Assembly (NCBI GenBank): GCA_030950825.1
Contig: JAUZQT010000163.1
Location: 1-39,225 of the forward strand
Direction of reading: 5' to 3'
Length of the DNA stretch: 39,225 nucleotides
Origin: Mariprofundaceae bacterium
GTDB taxonomy: Bacteria > Pseudomonadota > Zetaproteobacteria > Mariprofundales > Mariprofundaceae
The position numbers and the translations under genes were made by a program. The notes beneath the pieces were generated by a model. The model was not told the origin of the DNA and made no database searches. It saw only the letters and a list, made by a program, of their open reading frames with translations. Of this stretch, positions 8,242-17,120 are shown piece after piece; position 1 is the stretch's first letter, and every line of letters starts with the position of its first letter.

Positions 8242-8276
8242 AAAAAGAATCAATTCCGAAGCCTGACCCCATTTCC
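8242..8276 (-). repeat. REP-like arm upstream of the RAYT gene
   Basis: Read on the minus strand: AAATGGGGTCAG, then GCTTCGGAATTGATTC and a T-run. It aligns with the type I arms at 18127 and 21301 (AATGGGGTCAG, CTCG, ATTGATT) and with the inverted copy at 7231-7253. It therefore links this RAYT to the REP-like arms elsewhere in the window. Confidence 0.7.
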
Positions 8277-8379
8277 CATTTTAAATACGCCATGTAAATC
8301 AATATCTTACACTCTGTACGCACAAACACTTGCAGGATCTAGGTACTACTTTATTCAAGCTCGTTGTTGGAAAATATAA

Positions 8380-9666
8380 TTAAAAGGCTTGTCCCGTGCC
8401 CAAATGTACGCGCCAGCGATGCAGGGCAGTGCTATAAGCAACATCGGCGCGTAAGGTTCCATTCATCAACCAGCGAAAAGTCCAGCGAATACCTGTGCCG
8501 GCACCAGCAACGACAGAGCGATCCAGTGCTCTGCGCCCCTGATTATTCACATGCCCAACATCCACAAAAGCAAGCCATTGCACATTGCTATCCAGCTTTA
8601 TTTGCATACGGCTTTCCAGTGAGCCATAAATGTACGCACTGCCGTGTAAATCTCCAGGGTAATAACCTCGAATTCCCCCGCCACTACCGAGATCAAACAA
8701 GCCATCGCGCAATAAATCACCCGTTGCCCAGCCTGCATTCACACGCATATTGATGGTATCTTGTTGTTTTAATGGCATGTAGCTGCGCCATGATGCACTT
8801 TGCCGAATAATATTAACGGTTGAGCCCAATAAGCTGTTCGCTAGTTCTGCATGATAATTGAATGCAGAGCCTGTGATCCAAGTTATATTGTCATTCACAA
8901 AGCGATAGTTGATACCTAGATTAATAGCATTGCGTTGATAATTCTGAATATTTGATTGCGCGCTGCCTGCCTCCAATGTGAATGTTTTAAGGCTATGATT
9001 CAATCCTACGCGAGCATCCCAACCCTCACCAGGAACGGCATCAAAAGCATAGGATACACCCAGAGACCAATCTTGACTGTTTTGTCGGTATGAGCTGCTC
9101 AAGATGCCATTTTCAAAGGCATCGAAAATACTGTCGCCACGATTTATAGACGCATCCATACTATATTTTGAATCAGCAAGCCGCCGCCATATATAGGATG
9201 CTTGGTGTGACCTTCCTTGATTACTGCTGAAGTTTTTGCCAGTGTCTAGGCTGCTTGAAAAACGCATGAAGTGATTCAATCCCCATAAATTATAATCACT
9301 TAAAGCAATACCTGCACGGGATGCCCCACCATCTTTTCGGGTGAGCTCTGGCAGCAACCAAATGGACCAGCGGTCACGCACAATAATTTGAACATGCCCC
9401 TGACGATTCGGTGGCAGCACAGTAGCTTCACTGAACACACCCAAATTTTTCAAACGTCGTTCGCTTATCTTGGCATAAGAAGGCTGCCACTTATCTCCTT
9501 CTGAAAATGCAAGCTCTCGCAATACAAGGCGCGGATGGCTGTGTTTTAAACCAGAGATGGTAATTTTTTGTATGATGTTCGCTTCAACGGTATAAGCACA
9601 AACAGGCAAACAAAGGGAATACAGAAGAAATGACATAAAGACACTTCTTCGTAGGATGTTACGCAT
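8380..9666 (-). CDS. Omp85-superfamily outer-membrane protein with one POTRA domain
   Basis: A 428-residue protein with a signal peptide (MRNILRRSVF, then a hydrophobic stretch ending VCA) and one visible POTRA-like domain (about 30-90, ITISGLKHSH...LRNLGVFSEATV type). A beta-barrel follows, ending in the outer-membrane signature phenylalanine. The substrate-loop motif GGGIRGYYPGD, equivalent to the (V/I)RGY loop of BamA and TamA, lies near residue 340. It is much shorter than BamA (five POTRAs) or TamA (three), so it is a reduced member, perhaps a surface antigen D15-like secretor. GAGGGG at 9677-9682 supports the ATG at 9666 over a TTG at 9684. No TamB-like gene is adjacent. Confidence 0.8.
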   Translation of the reverse strand: MRNILRRSVFMSFLLYSLCLPVCAYTVEANIIQKITISGLKHSHPRLVLRELAFSEGDKWQPSYAKISERRLKNLGVFSEATVLPPNRQGHVQIIVRDRWSIWLLPELTRKDGGASRAGIALSDYNLWGLNHFMRFSSSLDTGKNFSSNQGRSHQASYIWRRLADSKYSMDASINRGDSIFDAFENGILSSSYRQNSQDWSLGVSYAFDAVPGEGWDARVGLNHSLKTFTLEAGSAQSNIQNYQRNAINLGINYRFVNDNITWITGSAFNYHAELANSLLGSTVNIIRQSASWRSYMPLKQQDTINMRVNAGWATGDLLRDGLFDLGSGGGIRGYYPGDLHGSAYIYGSLESRMQIKLDSNVQWLAFVDVGHVNNQGRRALDRSVVAGAGTGIRWTFRWLMNGTLRADVAYSTALHRWRVHLGTGQAF

Positions 9667-9775
9667 TGATGAAACGCCCCTCAAATGGAATTAGCCAATG
9701 ATTCAGGTTCACAAGATGAAGCCTTCTCACCCCATAATACGAAATATTAACAGGGGCGGAACATAAAAATGCGGG

Positions 9776-10129
9776 CTAGGAAGGCATTGCCTCATCGGAT
9801 AGAATACTCCAAATAACTTTCAAAACATGATCGGAGACAACTTCAGTTTGCTTATTTTCTGCTTTATCAAGCTCTTCGCGTAATAAAACTTGAATGTCGC
9901 GATCACCCGTACAGTTAAAAATAAACCCCACATCTTCAGAGAAGTCAATCACATCAGCCATGCCAACGCAGGCAATGGCATGGTTTTGCGCTATTATTTT
10001 ACCATGGGTATTTTCAGGCTCAACAACACACGCAATATGCAGCCCCAAATTAGAGCGTTGAATCAATTGCTCTAAAAAAAAAGTGCCAACCTTACCAAGT
10101 CCAATTATAACAATACTTGTGCTTTCCAT
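9776..10129 (-). CDS. Small Rossmann-fold NAD(P)-binding protein
   Basis: A 117-residue cytosolic protein. The N-terminus SIVIIGLGKVGTFFLEQL is a dinucleotide-binding GxGxxG fingerprint followed by a helix. GFIFNCTGDRD near residue 70 matches the strand-loop of homoserine-dehydrogenase or TrkA-N-like folds. No catalytic domain follows, so it may be a stand-alone regulatory or sensor domain. AGGAG seven bases upstream supports the ATG. I do not recognise a named family. Confidence 0.7.
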   Translation of the reverse strand: MESTSIVIIGLGKVGTFFLEQLIQRSNLGLHIACVVEPENTHGKIIAQNHAIACVGMADVIDFSEDVGFIFNCTGDRDIQVLLREELDKAENKQTEVVSDHVLKVIWSILSDEAMPS

Positions 10130-10161
10130 TTTTATACTCCTTTAGGAATGGGAATTAAATA

Positions 10162-10272
10162 AATAAATCATCCATTTCTACGGGTGTAAAAGCGCACCTT
10201 CTGCGTTGTGGGATCAGTTACATAGACCAGCTATGAGCCACTCTCTCAACGTATTAATTTGGATGATTTATT
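10162..10272. repeat. Distant 12-bp inverted repeat
   Basis: AATAAATCATCC (10162-10173) and its perfect complement GGATGATTTATT (10261-10272) enclose about 87 bases with no reading frame. It could be the foldback of a small element or coincidence in AT-rich DNA. Confidence 0.35.
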
Positions 10273-10328
10273 CCCCGCGACCTTATTTCAGGCGTATGGC
10301 TACACAATAACCTCTTTATTTGAAAGGT

Positions 10329-11180
10329 TTATTTTTTTAAGAGCTTAAACGGTGCTTTCATGGCTTCATCATGGTAGCTAGACATGCGTTTTTTCCAGCC
10401 TTGCAACCAGCGGTTTTCATGTCGTGACGGCGGCGATAAGGACACGCGTCTGGTCAATATAAACACTGCACTGTTGGCAAAATCCTGTATGCAAGCAAGG
10501 CCTGAGCTGCTGCTTTGCATATGCCCCAATACTTGTAGCAAGCCCCAAGCTTTGCCTTGATAGCGTTCGGATAATTTGATGCCTTCACCCTTGAAATTGA
10601 CATAATCCATCAGTGGGTAAAAGCCCATAGGGCTATTGGCAACATATTGAAACTGCTGGCGAATATGAGGGCGTTTTTTTTGGGAGATGTGCTGCAATAT
10701 GCGAGGTAGGGCATTTTTTAGTCTATTTTTAATAAAATCAACCTGTAAATCACGCGTTTTGAGTAAAAAGTCACGCAAACGCTGTATGCGCGCCGTATTT
10801 TTTATGTGTTCAAAATGCTTTCGGTTTTTCCAAGGGTTTCCTTTTTGCTTAAGCAGCCATATTGGTATTTCAGTGCCTTGATAGCGCATCCATGCCAATA
10901 ACTTTGGAAAACTTTCATCGAATTTTTTACTACTTTCAGGCACCCCTTCAGGATACCAAATAAAATGCCCGATTCCCAAAGAAGCAAATGCTTCACCCTT
11001 ATTCCATGAGGTGAGACAGGCGTTTTGTGAGGCGCATTCATTATGGAAAATGAGCGCGCCGATACGAAGTAATTCTTCTTTGGAAAGCTCAGAGGCGACA
11101 GTATTCGATGCCAGCAGGCATACAAAAAAGGGAAGCCATCGACTCCCCCTTTTCCAGTCAACGCAGATGAAATCTTTCAC
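10329..11180 (-). CDS. Secreted protein of unknown function
   Basis: A 283-residue predicted exported protein: basic n-region (KRGSR), hydrophobic core WLPFFVCLLA and a likely cleavage after NTVA. The most conserved-looking part is IFHNECASQNACLTSWN followed by GEAFASLGIGHFIWYPEG. Its shape recalls conserved hypothetical exported proteins, possibly with a lysozyme-like fold, but I cannot assign an activity. The C-terminus is strongly basic. The start is a GTG lying inside the dispersed repeat and lacks a well-spaced ribosome-binding site. A perfectly spaced AGGGGGAG-TCG-ATG occurs 40 bases further in but in another frame; one T fewer in the following T6 run would join it to this frame. So the N-terminus is uncertain. 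Confidence 0.65.
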   Translation of the reverse strand: MKDFICVDWKRGSRWLPFFVCLLASNTVASELSKEELLRIGALIFHNECASQNACLTSWNKGEAFASLGIGHFIWYPEGVPESSKKFDESFPKLLAWMRYQGTEIPIWLLKQKGNPWKNRKHFEHIKNTARIQRLRDFLLKTRDLQVDFIKNRLKNALPRILQHISQKKRPHIRQQFQYVANSPMGFYPLMDYVNFKGEGIKLSERYQGKAWGLLQVLGHMQSSSSGLACIQDFANSAVFILTRRVSLSPPSRHENRWLQGWKKRMSSYHDEAMKAPFKLLKK

Positions 11181-11242
11181 CCCTGATATGAAATATTTAT
11201 CATAGCCTGAAAAGCTTCATTGACTCATTTTTTCCATGTTAA
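11175..11242 (+). repeat. Dispersed 68-bp intergenic repeat, copy B
   Basis: Same length as copy A at 4275-4342. Shared blocks are GATATGAAATATTTATCA, GCCTGAAAA, CTTCAT, CTCATTT and CCATGTTAA. It overlaps the putative GTG start of the leftward secreted-protein gene and fills most of the gap to the next gene. Confidence 0.75.
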
Positions 11243-11254
11243 GATGTAACAAGT

Positions 11255-11896
11255 TTAAAATTTAAAGTTGATGCCAATGGAGGCAACAGGATAGAATTGC
11301 ATGTTTTTCAAAGCGTCATCAAGCTTTTGTTTTTCCGCTGCAATATCGGTGGCACTGACACCTGGAGCGACAATTGATGTCTTGGGTTTGCCCATATATA
11401 ATGCACCTAGCTCAAAACTAAAGCCGATGGGGCTTCCGCTGGAAATGGCATCACCCCAACCAATTCCGACATAAGGCGCAAAGTTATTAAAGTCTACTGT
11501 CGTTGAAACGACAGGACTGACATAAGTCGTTCCGCCAATCACCACACTGCCCAACTGGCGTGCGTTCATGGTCAACTTATTACCATTATAGTATGCACCA
11601 CCCGTCAGACGAAATTTTCCTGCAAACGGATAAACATCAGCAAGTAGGCCTACGGTTGCCAGTTTCAATTTGGCATCGTATGTTATATTGGTATCGGTGA
11701 TTGTTGTATTGTAATTAAAGCCATTGCCTTGCAAACGAGCATTGATAAATAATGGCACAATATTGGTAGTCGCCTCCACACCAAAACCCAACGTTCCCAC
11801 TTTAGCAGCAATGCCCAAATCACCTGCTTGAGCTGTTGTTCCCAAGCCCAGCGCAAGCAATAAGGTCAAGCCTTTTAAACTATTTTTTAATGTCAT
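11255..11896 (-). CDS. Outer-membrane beta-barrel protein
   Basis: A 213-residue protein with a clear signal peptide (MTLKNSLKG, hydrophobic core, cleavage after AQA). It is followed by alternating amphipathic strands (GIAAKVGTLGFGVEAT, FRLTGGAYYNGNKL, FAPYVGIGWGD, GFSFELGALYMG) and ends with FKF, the terminal aromatic recognised by the BAM machinery. Size and pattern suggest an eight-stranded barrel of the OmpA/OmpW scale. The substrate or role is unknown. GGGAG lies shortly before the ATG. Confidence 0.75.
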   Translation of the reverse strand: MTLKNSLKGLTLLLALGLGTTAQAGDLGIAAKVGTLGFGVEATTNIVPLFINARLQGNGFNYNTTITDTNITYDAKLKLATVGLLADVYPFAGKFRLTGGAYYNGNKLTMNARQLGSVVIGGTTYVSPVVSTTVDFNNFAPYVGIGWGDAISSGSPIGFSFELGALYMGKPKTSIVAPGVSATDIAAEKQKLDDALKNMQFYPVASIGINFKF

Positions 11897-11958
11897 ATGA
11901 TCTCCCTTTCATGTTGTTTGTTTTATATTTATGGTGGCTTGAGTAAGAGTAGTCGAAA

Positions 11959-12333
11959 TTATAATTTCTGCAAGGTCATTTCCATGACCTTATTATTGTA
12001 ATCTTGTACAATCAGCTGTGAACGAAACAGCGCATATATCTCCGTTACTGACAGCAATACAAAGAGAGCCAGTCCAAATGGCCATAAGCCTCCGATGGCC
12101 AATGCAACTGCAAGCACAAAACCAACAAGGTTGAATATCCCCCGCAACCAATGGCCCAGATAAAAGTGATGTAAGCCTGTAATAAATAAATAATTCAATA
12201 CGGCAAAAGTATCGGGGTCTTTAAGCTTTTTCTTAACGGATTGATAAAACGCTTTGCGTGTTTCATCGGGCAAATCGCGAACAATCAGTCGCAATGCCTC
12301 TTCTTGATACGCAACGTCCTCCTTCTTGAGCAT
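11959..12333 (-). CDS. TM2 domain-containing membrane protein
   Basis: A 124-residue protein. A charged cytosolic N-terminal part (about 1-45) is followed by the TM2 motif: LNYLFITGLHHFYLG turning into a first helix, then a second hydrophobic stretch LAVALAIGGLWPFGLALFVLL. TM2 proteins are widespread two-helix membrane proteins with no firm bacterial function. It is three bases downstream of the DUF4177 gene, so trmFO, DUF4177 and TM2 genes probably form one operon. Confidence 0.8.
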   Translation of the reverse strand: MLKKEDVAYQEEALRLIVRDLPDETRKAFYQSVKKKLKDPDTFAVLNYLFITGLHHFYLGHWLRGIFNLVGFVLAVALAIGGLWPFGLALFVLLSVTEIYALFRSQLIVQDYNNKVMEMTLQKL

Positions 12334-12336
12334 TAT

Positions 12337-12549
12337 TTAACGTCCCAACGTGATCACAACGGTTTCACGACTCCAGAAAAGCCACAAACGTTTTTTCTCT
12401 ACAAATTGAAATACCACTTGCCAATCATCAGCCGCAGCTTCATTCAAGTCCATTTCCATCTTTTTAATGGGCAAGCCTGAGGCACCCAAAAAGATAGTCC
12501 CCAGTGCGCCTTCTGAAATAGATATTACCTTATATTCTTTGTATGCCAT
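12337..12549 (-). CDS. DUF4177 family small protein
   Basis: A 70-residue protein with the DUF4177 pattern: YKEYKVISI at the start, an amphipathic helix MDLNEAAADDWQVV and a final strand RETVVITLGR. Proteins of this family are short alpha/beta units with no assigned activity. It is packed three bases after trmFO and three bases before the TM2 gene, which makes co-expression likely. Confidence 0.75.
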   Translation of the reverse strand: MAYKEYKVISISEGALGTIFLGASGLPIKKMEMDLNEAAADDWQVVFQFVEKKRLWLFWSRETVVITLGR

Positions 12550-12552
12550 GAT

Positions 12553-13905
12553 TTACTCCTCCAGCCATTGTTTGAGTGTTGCTAATGCTCGGTCTGATAC
12601 AGCACGGCGACGTTCTGCCCGTGAAAACCGTCTTTTTCCTTCACGTTTTTTGCCCGCAGGCAACAAACCAAAATTAATATTCATGGGCTGAAAATCTGCC
12701 ACCCGCGTTCCTGAAATATGAGCCAATAATGCACCATGTGCGGTATCTGATGGTGGTGATACAGGCTCTTTATCGGCTACAATATCTGCCAAAAAGCGTC
12801 CAGCCATCAAGCCCATGGATGCCGACTCAACATAGCCTTCAACCCCTGTAATTTGCCCAGCAAACATCACCCGCGCATCTTTTTTCAAGCGTAGCGTATT
12901 GTTCAATAGAGCTGGGGATTTGATAAAGGTATTGCGGTGCAATGAGCCCAAACGGAAAAACTCAACATTCTCTAGCCCTGGAATCATTGAAAAGATGCGC
13001 TTTTGCTCGCCATAGGTCATTTTTGTTTGAAAACCAACCATGTTCAACAGGCTTCCCATGCGGTTATCTCTGCGAAGCTGTACCACAGCATAGGCCTTTT
13101 TACCTGTTTCTGGATGATCCAGACCAACAGGCTTCATCGGCCCAAAACGCGGTGTGTCTTCCCCACGCTCAGCCATTTCTTCAATGGGCATACAGCCATC
13201 AAAGAATGGAATATCTTCAAAGCCTTTAAAAGCCACTTTTTCTGCATTGACCAGTTCTTTCACAAAGGCCTTGTACTGCACTTCATTCATGGGGCAGTTG
13301 AGATAGTCGCCAGCCTCACCTTCTTCAGTATTTTTGTTATAGCGGTTTTTCCAATAACAAATACCCATATCAATGGATTCAGCATCCACCACAGGTGCAA
13401 TGGCATCAAAAAAACAAAGGCGATCTTCACCTGTAAGCACTTTGATTTGTTCGTATAAGGTATCCGATGTCAAAGGGCCTGATGCAATCAATACCAGCCC
13501 ATTCGCTGGTATTTCAGTCACTTCGCCTTCCACAAATTCAATCAATGGTTCTGCTTTCAACGCCGATGTTACCAATTCTGCAAACTGCTCGCGATCCACA
13601 GCCAAAGCGGTACCTGCTGGAATACGAGCCTTGTCGCCACAGGCCATAATTAAAGAATCCATGCAGCGCATTTCTTCATGTAAAAGACCCACAGCATTTT
13701 CCAAATGATCGGCGCGAAAGCTGTTGGAACATACCAGCTCGGCACACTGACCACTGTTATGCGCGGGTGTCATTTTATGAGGCCGCATTTCATGCAGGCG
13801 CACCTTGATGCCACGTTTTGCCAACTGCCAAGCCGCTTCAGAGCCTGCCAATCCTGCGCCAATAATACTTACGGTTTGTGTCAAAGGTTGAGAGGTATCA
13901 GTCAT
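12553..13905 (-). CDS. trmFO: Folate/FAD-dependent tRNA (uracil-54) methyltransferase TrmFO
   Basis: Makes ribothymidine at tRNA position 54 using methylenetetrahydrofolate and FADH2. It is 450 residues long, normal for the family. The FAD-binding GAGLAGSEAAWQLAKRG is at residue 16 onward. RPHKMTPAHNSGQCAELVCSNSF and the QITGVEGYVESASMGLMAG block are TrmFO signatures. The C-terminal MNINFGLLP motif is present. This replaces the SAM-dependent TrmA found in gammaproteobacteria, and its distribution includes alpha- and deltaproteobacteria and other lineages. No clear Shine-Dalgarno is visible. Confidence 0.96.
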   Translation of the reverse strand: MTDTSQPLTQTVSIIGAGLAGSEAAWQLAKRGIKVRLHEMRPHKMTPAHNSGQCAELVCSNSFRADHLENAVGLLHEEMRCMDSLIMACGDKARIPAGTALAVDREQFAELVTSALKAEPLIEFVEGEVTEIPANGLVLIASGPLTSDTLYEQIKVLTGEDRLCFFDAIAPVVDAESIDMGICYWKNRYNKNTEEGEAGDYLNCPMNEVQYKAFVKELVNAEKVAFKGFEDIPFFDGCMPIEEMAERGEDTPRFGPMKPVGLDHPETGKKAYAVVQLRRDNRMGSLLNMVGFQTKMTYGEQKRIFSMIPGLENVEFFRLGSLHRNTFIKSPALLNNTLRLKKDARVMFAGQITGVEGYVESASMGLMAGRFLADIVADKEPVSPPSDTAHGALLAHISGTRVADFQPMNINFGLLPAGKKREGKRRFSRAERRRAVSDRALATLKQWLEE

Positions 13906-13964
13906 GCGACAAAGCTACTGCCACACAGGGTGACAACAAGTGCCAATTGTTTGGTCGGAGGGGG

Positions 13965-14495
13965 TCAAGCTTGGGATTTTACCGTAACATTTAAAATGGG
14001 CATCACCTCCATCGGCTTGATGGGCGCATCCGACAAACGTTTTTGCACGGCAATTTCATCACAATCTGCAAATTTCTTACAATGCACACATACCGTCCAT
14101 ATTTTGTGGGGAAGACTTTCTTTGGCTACCACATCGTAGCCCATATTTGTAAAAAAACGATCCACATAGGTCAGGGCAAAGACTTGCGCAACATGCAGTT
14201 GCAGTGCCAGTTTTTCACAGCCTTCAACCAATAAGTGCCCAATGCGTTTGCCTTGGTGGCTTGGCTTTACCACCAAGGAGCGTATCTCAGCAATGTTTGA
14301 GCCGTAGATATGGAGGGCTGCTGTACCAACCAGTATCCCATCATATTCAGCCACAATAAACTCTTGCAAATGTTGAAATAAATCATCTTTACTGCGTTGT
14401 AAAATAATTTGATTTTGTGCATAAGGACGAAGCAAGGCATATATGCCATCAACATCACCTGTTTCTGCGGCACGGACAACAATACGATGGCTCAT
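13965..14495 (-). CDS. Short-form N-acetylglutamate synthase-like GNAT acetyltransferase
   Basis: A 176-residue GNAT protein. The acetyl-CoA loop is V-KPSHQGKRIGHLLV, with AEIRSLVV on strand four. The C-terminal block FALTYVDRFFTNMGYD, HKIWTVCVHCKKFADCDEIAV is characteristic of the single-domain ArgA type, which makes N-acetylglutamate for arginine synthesis without an amino-acid-kinase domain. The cysteine cluster C-x2-C-x5-C is conserved in that group as I know it. It lies 27 bases downstream of recN on the same strand. A general GNAT function remains possible. Confidence 0.75.
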   Translation of the reverse strand: MSHRIVVRAAETGDVDGIYALLRPYAQNQIILQRSKDDLFQHLQEFIVAEYDGILVGTAALHIYGSNIAEIRSLVVKPSHQGKRIGHLLVEGCEKLALQLHVAQVFALTYVDRFFTNMGYDVVAKESLPHKIWTVCVHCKKFADCDEIAVQKRLSDAPIKPMEVMPILNVTVKSQA

Positions 14496-14522
14496 TCTGT
14501 GTGGCTCACAGCATTGACCTCA

Positions 14523-16190
14523 TCAGGCATTTTGACCTTTACGCAACATTTGTTTGGCATGTTTTAAGCTCTCAGTATCACTCCCGCCCAGCATTCGGGC
14601 GATTTCAGCGGCGCGTTCGTTGTTTTGCAATACGCTTAAATCAGTCATGGTTCGACCATCACTTTGTTTTTTTACAATACTGATTTGATGCTGTGCACAG
14701 ACTGCAACTTGTGGCAAATGAGACACCACAAATACTTGCCGATCCTTGCCCATAGCAGATAGTAACTCACCAACACACCAAGCCGTTTCACCACCAATAC
14801 CAACATCGACTTCATCAAATACAGCGATATCAGGTGCCTGCATAAAAGAACCGCAAGCCTTTAATGCCAATACCAAACGTGATAATTCACCGCCTGATGC
14901 GACTTGTGCCAATGGACGGAAAGGCTCGCCAGGATTGCTGGAAAGCATGAAGTTCATATTATCCCAGCCGTGCGTGTGCCATGATCCCACATCTTCCTTT
15001 TTTGAAATAAGCTTAATGTTTACTTGCATACCCGCCATGCCCAAACGATCCAAGTAAGGGCGTAATGCGATAAGCCAGGCATCAATGGCTTTTTTGCGTG
15101 CGCTACTAAGCACTTTCGCTTGTTGGCAATAGCTCTGCTCTGCTTTTTCGATATGCGATTGCAATGCGCTTTCATCCCACGCGGCTGTATCCAATAATGA
15201 TAAACGCTGTTGCCAATCGTTCATTTGATTTAACAGACCTGCCTCATCATGGCCGTGTCGCCGCATAGCTTCGCGCAAATCGGCCAAGCGATTTTCAGTT
15301 GCTTGTAAGTCGGCGGCATTGAGGGTGAGCTCTTGGGCATCTTGCAGATAGGGTGAAATCTCACTCAATAGCGCATCAACCTGTGCCAGCAAATGCGATG
15401 CCGATGCCAAACCTGAATGAAACGATGCGAGCGGCTCGATGGCATGGCTGACTTGTGCCAGTAGATCACGCACATTTGTTTCATGATCCTCATCAAGTAA
15501 CATTAAAGCCTGCGCACCAGCTTGTTGAATTTGTGCAATATGCTGGCCTGCTTCAGCTTGGGCGGCGAGCTTTTCTTCCAGCCCTTGCTGAATATTCAAA
15601 ACACGTAGTTTATCCAGTTCAAAACGCATCCATGATGCCTGAGCGGCATCTTCTCCACACTGGTTTTGCATGTTTTGCAGCTGTTTTTGCAACTTTTCCA
15701 AATCATCAAATGCAGCTGCAACAGCTTGCAATAGTGTTGTATCCACCCGTGAATCGACCAGCTGCTGCTGGAATGATGCTTGCATAAGTCCTTGATGTTC
15801 GTGTTGACCATGTAAGTCAAGGCATAGCATACCAATTTTTTGCAAGGTTTTTAAGGGGGTAGGTATGCCATTTAGCCATGCACGCGAACGACCATCGGCA
15901 TTAATGATTCGCCGCAAAAATAACGGTTCATCGCGGTCAATGCCCTGCTCTTGGAGTAGGACTTGCAACTGAGCGTCATCACTTTCAATGACAGCATGCA
16001 ACTCTGCACGTGCGGCACCATGGCGAACCCAATCAGTGCTGGCTCGTGCCCCAAATATTGCCCCCAGTGCATCCACCAATAAGGATTTGCCAGCACCTGT
16101 TTCACCCGTGAATACAGTCATGCCTTGTTTGAATTCCAAGTGCACATCTTCCATTAAAGCAAACTGTTGTACTTTTAGTTCGATCAGCAT
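14523..16190 (-). CDS. recN: DNA repair protein RecN
   Basis: SMC-like ATPase of double-strand-break repair, 555 residues. Walker A is GETGAGKS at 29-36. Two long coiled-coil arms (about 150-360) flank the middle. The ABC signature SGGELSRLVLALK and Walker B DIAVFDEVDVGIGG come near 450-480, then the H-loop VSHLPQVA. The ATG fits the family N-terminus MLIELKVQQFALMEDV. It sits 60 bp after nadK, the same neighbour pair as in many proteobacteria. No LexA-like site was recognised in the short gap. Confidence 0.96.
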   Translation of the reverse strand: MLIELKVQQFALMEDVHLEFKQGMTVFTGETGAGKSLLVDALGAIFGARASTDWVRHGAARAELHAVIESDDAQLQVLLQEQGIDRDEPLFLRRIINADGRSRAWLNGIPTPLKTLQKIGMLCLDLHGQHEHQGLMQASFQQQLVDSRVDTTLLQAVAAAFDDLEKLQKQLQNMQNQCGEDAAQASWMRFELDKLRVLNIQQGLEEKLAAQAEAGQHIAQIQQAGAQALMLLDEDHETNVRDLLAQVSHAIEPLASFHSGLASASHLLAQVDALLSEISPYLQDAQELTLNAADLQATENRLADLREAMRRHGHDEAGLLNQMNDWQQRLSLLDTAAWDESALQSHIEKAEQSYCQQAKVLSSARKKAIDAWLIALRPYLDRLGMAGMQVNIKLISKKEDVGSWHTHGWDNMNFMLSSNPGEPFRPLAQVASGGELSRLVLALKACGSFMQAPDIAVFDEVDVGIGGETAWCVGELLSAMGKDRQVFVVSHLPQVAVCAQHQISIVKKQSDGRTMTDLSVLQNNERAAEIARMLGGSDTESLKHAKQMLRKGQNA

Positions 16191-16250
16191 GTTGTTTCAT
16201 TCCCGTTCAATATTAGAGGCTTTGATTAATATGAAATAAATTCATCTGCG

Positions 16251-17120
16251 TTAAGGGGTATCATGCCCTGCCCAATGCAGTTTACTGCGCAGGGTGTTGA
16301 AATAATGCCTTTCAGGCAGATAAATCAGGCAAATTTGGCCAGCTTTGCGAATGCTCACCGAATCGCCTTGTAGTAAATTCATATGTGTTTGGCCATCAAG
16401 GCTCAAGGCTGAAGGTTGGGGGCTATCCAATAGTTTGAGTAGCAAAACATCGTTGGCGGGTACAATCACGGGGCGATTCGACAAAGTATGTGGACACAGT
16501 GGTACAACACTGATGGCTTCGACTTCTGGGTGTACAATCGGGCCGCCAGCCGATAATGCGTAGGCAGTGGAGCCAGCAGGCGTTGCTAGAACAAGGCCAT
16601 CAGCACGTGTGCGAAACATCAGCTGATCTCGAAAGTGGAGCTCGAATTCAATGGGGCGTGGATGCGCTTGCCGTTGTAGCACCACATCATTCATTGCAAC
16701 CCCTTGTTTTAATAATGCGCCATCACGCCAAGTTTCAGCCAGTAATGCAAAGTGATGTTTGGTTTTGTAGTTCCCAGATAAAATTTCAGCGACCACATCA
16801 AACATATTTCCTACTGGGGTGTCGGTTAAGAAGCCCAAACGCCCTAGATTAATGCCAAGAATCGGTGTGTCCGAGTCTACCAAATGCCTTCCAGCATTTA
16901 ATAAGGTACCATCACCACCCAAAACAACCAATAACTCTGCTCGTTTGGCAATATCTTTCAAGGGTAACATTTCGCCACAAGAATTTGGTTGGTTGTTATC
17001 ACACAGTACTTCACAGCCACGTGTTACCAACCATGTGGCAAGCTCTTTTGCCAAGCTTTTGGCTCTATGATCATCAGGCTTGATGCTGATGCCAATGCTA
17101 TGCATGGGCGCATCATTCAT
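16251..17120 (-). CDS. nadK: NAD kinase
   Basis: ATP-dependent phosphorylation of NAD to NADP, 289 residues. The diagnostic LGGDGTLL occurs at 67-74 and NLGRLGFLTD shortly after. The glycine-rich ADGLVLATPAGSTAYALSAGGPIVHP block lies in the C-terminal domain. It overlaps the preceding small cytochrome gene by four bases (ATGA), so translation is probably coupled. It continues into recN. Confidence 0.96.
   Translation of the reverse strand: MNDAPMHSIGISIKPDDHRAKSLAKELATWLVTRGCEVLCDNNQPNSCGEMLPLKDIAKRAELLVVLGGDGTLLNAGRHLVDSDTPILGINLGRLGFLTDTPVGNMFDVVAEILSGNYKTKHHFALLAETWRDGALLKQGVAMNDVVLQRQAHPRPIEFELHFRDQLMFRTRADGLVLATPAGSTAYALSAGGPIVHPEVEAISVVPLCPHTLSNRPVIVPANDVLLLKLLDSPQPSALSLDGQTHMNLLQGDSVSIRKAGQICLIYLPERHYFNTLRSKLHWAGHDTP

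Noticed and set aside
7893..8297. 134-codon + strand frame over the RAYT
   Set aside because: Antisense to conserved transposase motifs; no independent support.
9722..9755. Fifth copy of the 68-bp dispersed repeat
   Set aside because: Only a partial resemblance (CTCACCCCATAATACGAAAT) that breaks down after about 30 bases; too weak to list.
16226..16250. Further copy of the 68-bp repeat before recN
   Set aside because: Only short AT-rich words are shared; likely chance.
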